From contig CANJCG010000004.1 in assembly GCA_947472655.1 (NCBI GenBank), positions 1 through 34,498 on the forward strand: 34,498 nucleotides of DNA. The letters run 5' to 3'. The first letter of the stretch is position 1. Each line of letters starts with the position of its first letter. Positions 1-8,478 of this stretch are shown piece by piece. Made by a program: the position numbers and the translations under genes. Source of the DNA: Actinomycetota bacterium (lineage in GTDB: Bacteria; Actinomycetota; Actinomycetes; S36-B12). The notes beneath the pieces are model-generated. The model saw only the letters and a program-made list of their open reading frames with translations. It did not search any database and was not told the DNA's origin.

Positions 1-84
1 ACTCAAAAAGCCAAACGCGATGATCACAGCGATGACGAGCACGGTGAAGCTAATCCAGCGCTTGGTGTGAAGGAGCGCGAGCAC
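1..84 (-). CDS. SURF1 family protein, N-terminus only (runs off the left edge)
   Basis: Minus strand GTG at 84..82 translates MLALLHTKRWISFTVLVIAVIIAFGFLS, a SURF1-like N-terminal TM segment; it follows the DUF3099 stop, as is common in actinobacteria. Confidence 0.55.
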   Translation of the reverse strand, partial: MLALLHTKRWISFTVLVIAVIIAFGFLS

Positions 85-88
85 AGAC

Positions 89-451
89 TTAATTCGCCTC
101 AGGTGTGGGATCGTGAATGATCCCTGTGATTACTTTTGATGAGCCGCTAGAAGGCAATGATTTTTGAACTTCGGGGACAACCCCCAAATCGCCTACGGCG
201 TCACTTTCTTGACCAGCATTTGCGATAACCACAGCCACATACGGCAAAACAACGGCGCCCGCGATAAGAACCCATCGTGGCCAACCAGGGATGAAGATGG
301 CCGCAATCACGCATCCCGTCCGAATAGCCATGGAGAATAGGTACTTGCGAGTGCGACCGATTTGTTCCTGGCTCAGCGACCGTTGGGCCGCCGTGACGTT
401 GAAAACATCGCCGCTCACGGGTCCTTGGTCTGGGACCGGCCTTGTGCTCAT
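89..451 (-). CDS. DUF3099 family membrane protein
   Basis: ORF with the conserved R-T-R-K-Y-L-F-S-M-A-I-R-T ... LPYVAVVIAN pattern of DUF3099. Confidence 0.8.
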   Translation of the reverse strand: MSTRPVPDQGPVSGDVFNVTAAQRSLSQEQIGRTRKYLFSMAIRTGCVIAAIFIPGWPRWVLIAGAVVLPYVAVVIANAGQESDAVGDLGVVPEVQKSLPSSGSSKVITGIIHDPTPEAN

Positions 452-497
452 GGGTAGAGCCTACGCCTGAGGTTGGGGAGCGGTGTACCGTCCAAGC

Positions 498-716
498 ATG
501 AATCGCACCTATGGGATTACCGAAGTTGTTGGCACCTCCAATGTAGGTGTTGACGCCGCTATCCGTAACGCTGTCAGCCGCACGTCAAAGACCATCCGAC
601 ATTTGGACTGGTTCGAGGTCACCCAAGTTCGCGGATATGTCCGCGACGGCGAGGTTGACCACTTCCAGGTCTCCCTCAAGGTTGGATATCGCATGGAAGA
701 TCAGAACGCTCAATAG
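498..716 (+). CDS. Dodecin family flavin-binding protein
   Basis: MNRTYGITEVVGTSNVGVDAAIRNAVSRTSKTIRHLDWFEVTQVRGYV... is a clear dodecin. ATG at 498 preferred over GTG at 483. Confidence 0.93.
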   Translation: MNRTYGITEVVGTSNVGVDAAIRNAVSRTSKTIRHLDWFEVTQVRGYVRDGEVDHFQVSLKVGYRMEDQNAQ

Positions 717-734
717 TTCAAGAAAGGGACAGTC

Positions 735-1439
735 ATGTCTCGTGTTGCCCTCGTTACTGGTGGAAACCGCGGAATCGGGCTGAGTATTGCCTTGTTGCTT
801 CGTGATGCCGGATACACCGTCGTCGTAGGAACGCGATCTGGCACCGCTCCAGTTGGATTGAATGCCGTCACCATGGATGTCGCCAACACCGCGTCTATTG
901 ACGCCGGGTTCACCGAAATCGAAGAAAAATTCGGGCCGGTAGAGATACTGATCGCTAATGCGGGGATGACTCGTGACACGTTGTTGATGCGCATGTCGGA
1001 TGACGATATTGACGAAGTACTCAACACAAACTTGGCGGGCTCAATCAAGTTAGCGCGGCGTGCTCTACGTAGCATGCTCAAGGCGCGCTATGGGCGAATC
1101 ATCTTCATGTCATCAGTGGTGGGAATTATCGGATCAGCAGGACAGGTGAATTATTCTGCTGCCAAGTCGGGGCTGATTGGAGCAGCCCGTTCACTCGTTC
1201 GCGAAGTGGGCGGCCGCGGCATCACCGTCAATGTGCTGACCCCGGGTTTCGTCAACACTGACATGACCGCAGAACTCGGCGATGAGCGACGCGCCCAGAT
1301 CGTCAGCATCGTACCGCTGGGTCGTTATGCTGAACCAGAAGAAATTGCCACAGTTGTGGAATTCCTCGTCAGTGATGGTGCCGCTTACATCACGGGTGCG
1401 GTTATACCTATTGATGGTGGATTGGGAATGGGCGACTAA
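735..1439 (+). CDS. fabG: 3-oxoacyl-[ACP] reductase FabG (MabA-like SDR)
   Basis: SDR glycine motif TGGNRGIG, NYSAAKSG active site; immediately upstream of an InhA-like enoyl reductase; SD AAGGGA. Confidence 0.93.
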   Translation: MSRVALVTGGNRGIGLSIALLLRDAGYTVVVGTRSGTAPVGLNAVTMDVANTASIDAGFTEIEEKFGPVEILIANAGMTRDTLLMRMSDDDIDEVLNTNLAGSIKLARRALRSMLKARYGRIIFMSSVVGIIGSAGQVNYSAAKSGLIGAARSLVREVGGRGITVNVLTPGFVNTDMTAELGDERRAQIVSIVPLGRYAEPEEIATVVEFLVSDGAAYITGAVIPIDGGLGMGD

Positions 1440-1460
1440 CGCTCGTATGAGAGGATTTAC

Positions 1461-2228
1461 GTGGGCATTCTTGAGGGCAAGAACATCGTTATCACGGGTG
1501 TTCTCACCGATCAGTCCATCGCTTTCCATGCTGCACGCTTGGCCCAAGAAGAGGGCGCCAATGTCGTGCTCACCGGATTTGGTCGTGCCTTGTCCCTCAC
1601 AAAGCGGGCCGCAGGGCGTCTTCCCAAAGATGCACCCGTCCTTGAGCTTGATGTGGTTAACCAAGACCATCTTGATGCCTTAGCCGGTGGAATCCGCGAG
1701 CATATGGATCACGTGGATGGTGTACTTCACTCAATTGGTTTTGCACCCGCAGAGGCTCTCGGCGGCAATTTCCTCAATACTTCCTGGTCTGATGTCGCAA
1801 TCGCGCTCGAAGTATCGGCGTTTTCATTTAAATCCCTTGCAATGGCTTGCTTACCGCTGATGGGGAAAGGCGGATCAGTAGTGGGCTTGGACTTTGACTC
1901 CACAATGGCCTGGCCAAAATATGACTGGATGGGCGTTGCCAAGGCGGCTTTCGAAAGCACTTCGCGATACTTAGCGCGCGATCTAGGACCCATGGGGATC
2001 CGCGTGAACCTTGTTGCCGCAGGCCCGATCCGCACGATGGCAGCAAAAGGAATTCCAGGTTTCGAAGGATTCGAAGAAGTCTGGGCAACACGTTCACCTA
2101 TTGGCTGGGATCTCGACGATCCAGAACCAGCTGCCAAGGCGTGTATCGCACTGATGTCAGATTGGTTCCCAGCAACAACAGGTGAAATCGTGCACGTTGA
2201 CGGTGGAGTCCACTCTCAGGGAGCCTAA
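1461..2228 (+). CDS. fabI: Enoyl-[ACP] reductase (NADH), FabI/InhA family
   Basis: GILEGKNIVITGVLTDQSIAFHAARLAQEEGANVVLTGF...LHSIGF...VAAGPIRT...SDWFPATTGEIVHVDGG matches InhA/FabI. Confidence 0.93.
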   Translation: MGILEGKNIVITGVLTDQSIAFHAARLAQEEGANVVLTGFGRALSLTKRAAGRLPKDAPVLELDVVNQDHLDALAGGIREHMDHVDGVLHSIGFAPAEALGGNFLNTSWSDVAIALEVSAFSFKSLAMACLPLMGKGGSVVGLDFDSTMAWPKYDWMGVAKAAFESTSRYLARDLGPMGIRVNLVAAGPIRTMAAKGIPGFEGFEEVWATRSPIGWDLDDPEPAAKACIALMSDWFPATTGEIVHVDGGVHSQGA

Positions 2229-2230
2229 GC

Positions 2231-2740
2231 ATGCCTTTTGGCACATTGGTGCTGCTACGCCATGCGAAATCTTCATATCCAGATGGTGTCATCGACCATG
2301 ATCGGCCGTTGAATCACCGAGGGCGTCGTGATGCTGCTCAAGCTGGAGTTTGGCTCCAAGACCATGCTGGTGAGATATTCAGTGCTACTCCGGACGTATT
2401 AGTTTCCACAGCGACTCGAGCTCAACAAACGTGGGACATCGTCTCGGACATATACAAGGTTGCGCATGTGGATGACGAGCGTCTGTACGACTCTGCAGTT
2501 TCGACATTAATTGAAGTGGTGCGCGCCAAGATTGAACAGGGCATCGATGTGCTGGTCGTATCACACAACCCAGGTCTTGAGCAGTTGGCGATTTACCTCA
2601 CTCTGGGGCATGCAGCCAAGAAACCTGAAACAGCCCTGAGTCACATGCCAACTTCATCCATCGTCGTGCTTCGAATGAACGATACGCAATGGTCAGATAC
2701 CAGCGCAGATCTGAGCCATTTCGTAATTCCCCGAAGTTAA
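2231..2740 (+). CDS. SixA-like phosphohistidine phosphatase (histidine phosphatase superfamily)
   Basis: LVLLRHAKSSYP...DHDRPLNHRGRRDA...VSHNPGLEQL. Confidence 0.88.
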   Translation: MPFGTLVLLRHAKSSYPDGVIDHDRPLNHRGRRDAAQAGVWLQDHAGEIFSATPDVLVSTATRAQQTWDIVSDIYKVAHVDDERLYDSAVSTLIEVVRAKIEQGIDVLVVSHNPGLEQLAIYLTLGHAAKKPETALSHMPTSSIVVLRMNDTQWSDTSADLSHFVIPRS

Positions 2741-2769
2741 GTCGACGACGAACGGTGTGAAAAACCGAC

Positions 2770-3975
2770 CTACAAGCCCGGTGACGGAGTGATGAAGCCG
2801 GCGAGTTCATCAGCATCCTCAATATCTTCACGTGTGATGCCAAGCAAATAGAGCACCGAATCCAAGTAGGGAACATTGACAGAAGTATCGGCCGCGTCTC
2901 GTGCGGCAGCCTTAGCATTGAACGCAACACCTAGACCCGCTGCCTCAAGCATGTCAATGTCGTTTGCCCCGTCACCGATTGCGATTGTCCGGCGCATTGG
3001 GATGCCAAACTCTGCGGCGAATTCTTCCAGCGCTTGACGCTTTCCGAGGCGGTCAACGATGGGGCCTTCAACCTCACCCGTGAGGAACCCGTTTTGAACG
3101 CCTAGACGATTGGCACGGAGTCGATCGATGCCCAGTTCATCCGCAAGTGGACTGATGACTTCGACGAACCCACCAGAAACCATGCACACGCGATAACCCA
3201 AGGTTTTCAGGGTGCGGCAAAGGGTACGCGCGCCTGGAGTGAGCGTTATCTGTCCTCGTACCTTTTCGAGTGCCGTAACCGGTAAGCCTTTGAGTAAGGC
3301 AACCCGCTCGCGCAGAGACGCTGCGAAATCCAACTCTCCTGACATCGCTCTTTCAGTGATGTTGGCTACCTCGCTGAGAACTCCAGCTTCTTGGGCGAGC
3401 AGATCAATTACTTCGTTTTGGATCACGGTGGAATCGACGTCCATCACAACGAGATGTTGCCCACGACGGTCTAACCCCGCATCTTGAACAGCAATGTCTG
3501 CACCAGTCTCGACGGCGGCTTGGGCCAGTCCGCGTCGGATACTTGTAGCTGTTGCTCCAGATACATCAAAGAGAAATGCAGTGACGGGATAACTTGCAAT
3601 ACGCCGAATTCGATCGACATTTGCCCCACGCTCGGTGAGTTCTTGAGCGACGCGAGTAATGGCTTCGGGGCGAAGAGGTGCTCCGAGCAGTGTTATTTGG
3701 ATTCGATCACGTTTCTTGGTGGTGCTCTGAGCAACATTTTGTTCGATAGAAAGTTCAAGATTAAGGTCCACAGCTAATGCGCTCACAGTGATGATCGTCT
3801 CTGCGACAAGCATTGATTCAATATGAATCAATGCCGTAAGGACAAGGCGATCTCGGATAACAAGTTGTTCGATGTCGAGCACAATCGCGGACGGGTCCAG
3901 CTGAGTGAAAAGGCTTTTGGTCACTCCGGGTCGATCTTGCCCAGAGAGGGTGATTAATAGCGTCTGCGTATCCAT
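2770..3975 (-). CDS. serB: Phosphoserine phosphatase with N-terminal ACT-type region
   Basis: HAD motif VVMDVDSTVIQNEVID, later CMVSGGF and IGDGANDIDML; N-terminal ACT-like LLITLSGQDRPGVTKSLF. Confidence 0.93.
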   Translation of the reverse strand: MDTQTLLITLSGQDRPGVTKSLFTQLDPSAIVLDIEQLVIRDRLVLTALIHIESMLVAETIITVSALAVDLNLELSIEQNVAQSTTKKRDRIQITLLGAPLRPEAITRVAQELTERGANVDRIRRIASYPVTAFLFDVSGATATSIRRGLAQAAVETGADIAVQDAGLDRRGQHLVVMDVDSTVIQNEVIDLLAQEAGVLSEVANITERAMSGELDFAASLRERVALLKGLPVTALEKVRGQITLTPGARTLCRTLKTLGYRVCMVSGGFVEVISPLADELGIDRLRANRLGVQNGFLTGEVEGPIVDRLGKRQALEEFAAEFGIPMRRTIAIGDGANDIDMLEAAGLGVAFNAKAAARDAADTSVNVPYLDSVLYLLGITREDIEDADELAGFITPSPGL

Positions 3976-4033
3976 GACATACCAACGCTAGCTGTTACCC
4001 GGATCTACAGGTGAGTCCGGCTAGGGTCGTGTC

Positions 4034-4819
4034 GTGCCTGAAGTCCTGAAGTGTGCTGACATCGTCGTGCGACGGGGAAACCGGCATCTCGTCGATCACG
4101 TTGATTGGGTGGTAAACGAAGGGGAACGTTGGGTGATTTTGGGGCCCAATGGAGCTGGCAAAACCACCCTGATGTTGGTCTGCTCTGGCCGGATGTTCCC
4201 GACCTCAGGGCTGGTTGAACTCCTAGGAGAACAGCTAGGTAAGACGGATATGGCTGAACTCAAGCCGCTCATCGGCTGGGCCAGCAGCGCAATGATGAAT
4301 GACATCCCACCAGGTGAACGAGTTGGTGACGTTGTTCTTACAGGTGCATATTCAGTTACCGGTCGTTGGCGTGAAGAGTATGAAAGTGCAGACATTGTGC
4401 GCGCTGCAAAGTTGATGTATTCCTGGGGCTTAAGTCATCTGGCCCGTCGCACGTTTGGCACACTTTCTGAGGGTGAACGTAAACGTGCCTGTATTGCTCG
4501 CGCATTGATGTCGAATCCGGAATTGCTTTTACTAGATGAGCCGGGAGCAGGGCTCGACTTAGGTGGACGCGAAGACTTGGTCTCCCGGATGTCTGAGTTA
4601 GCAAGAGATTCAGCTGAGCCAACTCAGATCCTTATCACCCACCATGTTGAAGAGATTCCGGCTGGTTTCACGCACGCGTTATTGATGCGGGATGGCAAGG
4701 TGATCTCCCAAGGATCGATCAACGATGTCATTACTGGACCTTGGTTGAGCGCCGCATTTGGATTACCAATCAAAGTGACTCGTGATGGCGAGCGTTTTCT
4801 AGCGATGCGTGATGCCTAG
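4034..4819 (+). CDS. ABC transporter ATP-binding protein (YlmA/ModF-like, no adjacent permease)
   Basis: Walker A GPNGAGKTT, signature LSEGERKR, Walker B LLLLDEPGAGLD, H-loop ITHHVEE. GTG start. Confidence 0.9.
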   Translation: MPEVLKCADIVVRRGNRHLVDHVDWVVNEGERWVILGPNGAGKTTLMLVCSGRMFPTSGLVELLGEQLGKTDMAELKPLIGWASSAMMNDIPPGERVGDVVLTGAYSVTGRWREEYESADIVRAAKLMYSWGLSHLARRTFGTLSEGERKRACIARALMSNPELLLLDEPGAGLDLGGREDLVSRMSELARDSAEPTQILITHHVEEIPAGFTHALLMRDGKVISQGSINDVITGPWLSAAFGLPIKVTRDGERFLAMRDA

Positions 4820-5375
4820 CAACCGCGTTTGGACGGTGCCTAATGCGCTGAGTATGTCTCGGCTCGTTGGCGTCCCGATTTTTCTTTGGCTAGTGCTTGT
4901 GCCGCAAGAAGATGGTTGGGCCTTTCTCGTTTTGGCCGTTGCCGGAGTCACCGATTGGCTCGACGGCGCGTTAGCTCGGGCACTGAATCAACAAAGTCGC
5001 ATTGGTGAAATTTTGGATCCCGCGGCCGACCGCCTCTACATCGCAGCCACCATCATTGGGCTTGCGATCAGGGGAATCATCCCTTGGTGGCTCGTCGTCA
5101 TTCTTGTTGCCCGAGATGTGATGCTGCTTGGGCTCATTCCGCTTTTGCGCAAGCATGGAATGTTGACTCTTCCGGTGACCATGGTTGGCAAGGCAGCAAC
5201 CTTTTGTTTGTTATGGGGTTTTCCAACATTGTTGTTGAGTTCTTACGACAACTTGTTTGGTTCACTTGCAGGCGCAGCTGGTTGGGCATTTTCGCTGTGG
5301 GGGACCGGCTTGTACTGGTGGGCAGGCATCGACTACATCAGGTCTGCCAGAGCTCTATCGTCCCCGTCAACTTAG
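4809..5375 (+). CDS. CDP-alcohol phosphatidyltransferase (PgsA-like)
   Basis: CDP-OH-P motif DGALARALNQQSRIGEILDPAAD; hydrophobic protein; overlaps the ABC gene end. GTG at 4809 or ATG at 4812. Confidence 0.9.
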   Translation: MMPSNRVWTVPNALSMSRLVGVPIFLWLVLVPQEDGWAFLVLAVAGVTDWLDGALARALNQQSRIGEILDPAADRLYIAATIIGLAIRGIIPWWLVVILVARDVMLLGLIPLLRKHGMLTLPVTMVGKAATFCLLWGFPTLLLSSYDNLFGSLAGAAGWAFSLWGTGLYWWAGIDYIRSARALSSPST

Positions 5376-5442
5376 AGCACCGATGACATAGAGTTAGGCT
5401 ACGTACATTCGATGGACACGTACGCCAGATGAAAGGACCTCC

Positions 5443-5820
5443 ATGAATCCGCAAGAACTTCGCTACACCGCTGAGCACGAGTGGGTTCGCTTTTCTGGAG
5501 ACGTGGCTGAAGTAGGGATCACGGCGTACGCCCAAGAAGCACTTGGCGACATCGTGTATGTCAGTTTGCCCAAGGTTGGCGACATCGTGGCCGCTGGTGA
5601 TGCTTGCGGTGAAGTTGAATCCACAAAAAGTGTCAGTGATATCTACGCACCCCTGACGGGAACGGTCACTGAGGTCAATGAACTTCTTGACGCCAGCCCG
5701 CAAACCATCAATGAGGCTCCTTATTTGGGTGGTTGGCTTTTTAAGGTAAAATTGACCGATCCAAGCGCCCCAGACGAGTTGCTGAGCGCAGACCAATACG
5801 AAGAGCAAACGCGCGCCTAG
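5443..5820 (+). CDS. gcvH: Glycine cleavage system H protein
   Basis: RYTAEHEWVR... and lipoyl site GEVESTKSVSDIYAP; SD AAAGGA. Confidence 0.97.
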   Translation: MNPQELRYTAEHEWVRFSGDVAEVGITAYAQEALGDIVYVSLPKVGDIVAAGDACGEVESTKSVSDIYAPLTGTVTEVNELLDASPQTINEAPYLGGWLFKVKLTDPSAPDELLSADQYEEQTRA

Positions 5821-5855
5821 TGGTCGCTCTTGGCCCTACAAGGTAGATTCGGATC

Positions 5856-6350
5856 ATGCTCCAGTGCGGCTCTTGCTCAAAGTCGGTGCCTGGCGACGCG
5901 CACTTTTGCCCAGACTGTGGCGCAGACCTTCAGCAGAATCTCGAATTTACTGGGGCCATCACGTCAGTTATTCCACTCACCGGATCAGGCACAAGCGGCT
6001 CTATGGCGGCAGTTGGAGCTAACAAACAACCAGGTATTCAGGCTGGTTCGGCAATGCTTGTGGTGCACCGCGGTCCCGGCGAAGGTACAGAGTTTCCGCT
6101 TGACTCCCACAAAGACGTCGTAACTATCGGTCGTGCGCCAGAGGCAGATTTATTCTTTGATGACGTGACAGTAAGTCGCCGACATGCAGAAATTCGCCGC
6201 GGTGCCCAGGGATGGAGCATCCGCGATGTTGGAAGTTTGAACGGTACCTACGTCAATCGAAAGCGGGTAGATGATCACCACCTCGCTGGCGGTGATGAAC
6301 TTCAGATTGGCCGATTCCGGTTCGTGTTTCTTGTCGGAACACAACCATGA
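5856..6350 (+). CDS. FHA domain protein with N-terminal zinc ribbon, GarA/OdhI homologue by position and FHA sequence
   Basis: N-term CGSC-x10-CPDC zinc ribbon; FHA TIGRAPEADLFFDDVTVSRRHAEIRR...DVGSLNGTYVNRKRV; lies between gcvH and ftsR-like merR. Confidence 0.9.
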   Translation: MLQCGSCSKSVPGDAHFCPDCGADLQQNLEFTGAITSVIPLTGSGTSGSMAAVGANKQPGIQAGSAMLVVHRGPGEGTEFPLDSHKDVVTIGRAPEADLFFDDVTVSRRHAEIRRGAQGWSIRDVGSLNGTYVNRKRVDDHHLAGGDELQIGRFRFVFLVGTQP

Positions 6351-7045
6351 GTGAGGCACCCCGCATCATCACAGGGACGATAAGCATTGGGGAAGTGCTC
6401 TCGCTGCTCAAGCGTGAGTTTCCGGATGTAACGATTAGTAAAATCCGATTTCTTGAAACTGAGGGTCTGGTTACCCCAGAGCGAACGGCTTCTGGATATC
6501 GCCGTTTTAATGAGAGAGACATTGCCCAATTGCGCGCAGTGCTGACGCTGCAGCGCGATCAGTACTTGCCCCTCAAAGTAATTCGTGAGCATTTGGATTC
6601 TGAGACCTCTGAAGCCCCAGTAGTAGTCGCTGGTTCTGGTCTTCGGCCCGACGATTTTCGAGCAGGGGCTGGTCGAGTTCGCTTGACTCGCACTGAACTG
6701 GCAGAACAAGTTGAATTGCCTGAAGCAACTATTGCCCAACTCGAATCATTTGGTTTATTGGCAGTCACTGCGGGTGGACACTACGACGAAGACGCTCTGG
6801 CGGTTGCAACCGTCGTTGCTCGACTTTCGGAGTTTGGAGTGGAACCCAGACACCTTCGCTCCTTTAGAGTCACAGCAGACCGCGACAGCGGTCTTGTTGA
6901 GCAAATCGCAACCCCATACTCCAAGCCACGCGATCGTGAGGCCGCCGCTCGGGGTCAAGAAACCATCCGAGAATTGGCGTCACTATTTGTACAACTCCAC
7001 GCAACTTTGCTTCGGGCCGAACTCGTTCGCGGCGGCAAGGTCTAG
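6347..7045 (+). CDS. ftsR: MerR family regulator, FtsR-like (Rv1828 type)
   Basis: ISIGEVLSLLKREFPDVTISKIRFLETEGLVTPERTASGYRRFNERDI; position in the gcvH-garA-ftsR block. Confidence 0.8.
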   Translation: MSEAPRIITGTISIGEVLSLLKREFPDVTISKIRFLETEGLVTPERTASGYRRFNERDIAQLRAVLTLQRDQYLPLKVIREHLDSETSEAPVVVAGSGLRPDDFRAGAGRVRLTRTELAEQVELPEATIAQLESFGLLAVTAGGHYDEDALAVATVVARLSEFGVEPRHLRSFRVTADRDSGLVEQIATPYSKPRDREAAARGQETIRELASLFVQLHATLLRAELVRGGKV

Positions 7046-7061
7046 GGCTTAGGGTTGCGAC

Positions 7062-7529
7062 GTGCATTCAATGGAGTTTTTAGGCGTGCGGATGGAGATG
7101 CCATCCAACACGCCCATCGCCCTGCTCAAAGAAGTTGACGGCTCTCGGGTCCTTCCGATTTGGATTGGTGCGGTTGAGGCCACGGCCATTGCGTACGTGA
7201 CTCAAGGGGTGGTCCCGCCCCGCCCTATGACGCATGATCTCATCAAGAATCTACTTGCAGCTTTTGACGTTGATCTGGTTGAAGTGCGGATCGCGGATCT
7301 GATCGATGGAGTCTTTTACGCGTCTCTCATCTTCTCTAATGGGGTTGAGGTGAGCGCCCGTCCGTCAGATGCTCTAGCCCTGGCACTGCGCTCTGAGGTA
7401 CCCATCACCGCGGCCCCGGACGTCCTTGAGCAAGCCGGCGTGGAGATGGCCGAAGAGGCAGAAGCCGAGGATGAGGTTCAGCAGTTTCGTGCATTTTTAG
7501 ACGAGATATCACCCGAGGATTTTCAATAA
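7062..7529 (+). CDS. Bifunctional nuclease family protein (Rv1829-like)
   Basis: LLKEVDGSRVLPIWIGAVEATAIAYVTQGVVPPRPMTHDL motif; synteny. GTG start. Confidence 0.9.
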   Translation: MHSMEFLGVRMEMPSNTPIALLKEVDGSRVLPIWIGAVEATAIAYVTQGVVPPRPMTHDLIKNLLAAFDVDLVEVRIADLIDGVFYASLIFSNGVEVSARPSDALALALRSEVPITAAPDVLEQAGVEMAEEAEAEDEVQQFRAFLDEISPEDFQ

Positions 7530-7582
7530 AGAACCCTCATCTAGAGGTCCAGACTTTGGTTCTCAAAATACCGTGTGTTGCG

Positions 7583-7612
7583 TTGACCCGGGTAGCCATT
7601 AGTTCGTAACGT
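7583..7612 (+). promoter_or_regulatory. Candidate housekeeping-sigma promoter for the downstream merR
   Basis: TTGACC (7583-7588) - 18 bp - TAACGT (7607-7612), in the 133-bp gap before the gene. Confidence 0.45.
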
Positions 7613-7662
7613 CGCTCTTGCCCACTTCCCCCGGTGGTTCCAATGTGCACAGGAGGCAATTC

Positions 7663-8229
7663 GTGAACGTAGATCAACCACAGGTTGACCATCAGGGTGC
7701 ATTATTTGACGATGCAGATCTGCGTCCATTGCCTGCCGATCTTGGATACCGCGGACCGGTTGCTTGTGCAGCGGCTGGGATCACCTATCGCCAGTTGGAT
7801 TACTGGGCTCGCACTGAACTCGTAGTTCCCAGCGTACGAGGCGCTCATGGCTCCGGTACTCAACGGCTATACAGCTTCCGAGATATTTTGGTTTTGCGCA
7901 TCGTTAAGCGGCTCATCGATACAGGAGTTTCACTGCCAAATATCCGGGCGGCTGTAGATCACCTCGCAGTTCGTTCAAGTGAAGATGTTGCCCGCATGAC
8001 TCTCATGAGCGACGGTGCGACGATTTATGAATGCCGAAGTGCCGATGAAGTCATTGACATCGTGCGCGGTGGGCAAGGAGTTTTTGGCATAGCGATCGAT
8101 AGTGTTTGGCGAGAGGTAGAAGGAACCTTGGCGAACTTGCCGGGGGAGCGACCAGATGGTGAGTCTGTCATCGCAAACGACGCCGCTGATGAACTAGCCG
8201 CCCGGCGCGCGCGTCGCGTGGCTGGTTAA
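7663..8229 (+). CDS. MerR family regulator (Rv1830-like)
   Basis: PVACAAAGITYRQLDYWARTELVVPSVRGAHGSGTQRLYSFRDILVL; SD AGGAGG 5' of GTG at 7663, preferred over the longer ORF start at 7618. Confidence 0.88.
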   Translation: MNVDQPQVDHQGALFDDADLRPLPADLGYRGPVACAAAGITYRQLDYWARTELVVPSVRGAHGSGTQRLYSFRDILVLRIVKRLIDTGVSLPNIRAAVDHLAVRSSEDVARMTLMSDGATIYECRSADEVIDIVRGGQGVFGIAIDSVWREVEGTLANLPGERPDGESVIANDAADELAARRARRVAG

Positions 8230-8262
8230 AAATTGCTCCGTTAGACTGCGATTGCTGATTGA

Positions 8263-8460
8263 CCCCACGCGGGAGAGTCTTTCCATCATTGCCAGTGATG
8301 CTAGGCGCCGAAGGAGCAAATCTCCCCGACAACCTCTCAGGCAAAAGGACCGCATGGGGAAGGCACCTCTGGAAGGTGGGCCTCGGCCCCACCGACGGTG
8401 AAACTGATGCTTTGCATCGGGAAACTCTCAGGTCGCGATTATCGCGGGAGACAGAGGGGG
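8263..8460 (+). ncRNA. Tandem glycine riboswitch (two aptamers) upstream of gcvP
   Basis: Aptamer 1: GGGAGAG...GCGCCGAAGGAGCAAATCTCCCC...CTCTCAGGCAAAAGGACCGC, P1 ccccacgcgg (8263-8272)/ccgcatgggg (8350-8359) with one mismatch. Aptamer 2: P1 cctctg (8366-8371)/cagagg (8452-8457), CCCACCGACGGTGAAA, GGGAAACTCTCAGGTCGCGATTATCGCGGGAGACAGAGGGGG. Confidence 0.93.
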
Positions 8461-8464
8461 AGAT

Positions 8465-8478
8465 GACACACGTGTGTC
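8465..8478. repeat. Perfect 14-bp palindrome between glycine aptamer 2 and the gcvP SD
   Basis: GACACACGTGTGTC equals its own reverse complement. Confidence 0.85.

Noticed and set aside
1191-1670. 159-aa minus ORF across fabG/fabI
   Set aside because: Antisense to two conserved genes, no family resemblance.
3993-4016. CCGGA...TCCGG inverted repeat in the serB/ABC divergent gap
   Set aside because: 5-bp arms with a 12-nt spacer are too weak to claim a regulatory site.
5628-5655. TGTCAGTG inside gcvH as a second PafBC-type site
   Set aside because: No TANNNT at the required 8-bp spacing and it is within coding sequence. Similar strings at 17095, 21390, 28013 and on the minus strand near 10450, 26835, 33115 failed the same test.
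5338-5808. 156-aa minus ORF over gcvH
   Set aside because: Shadow of gcvH; no recognisable motif.
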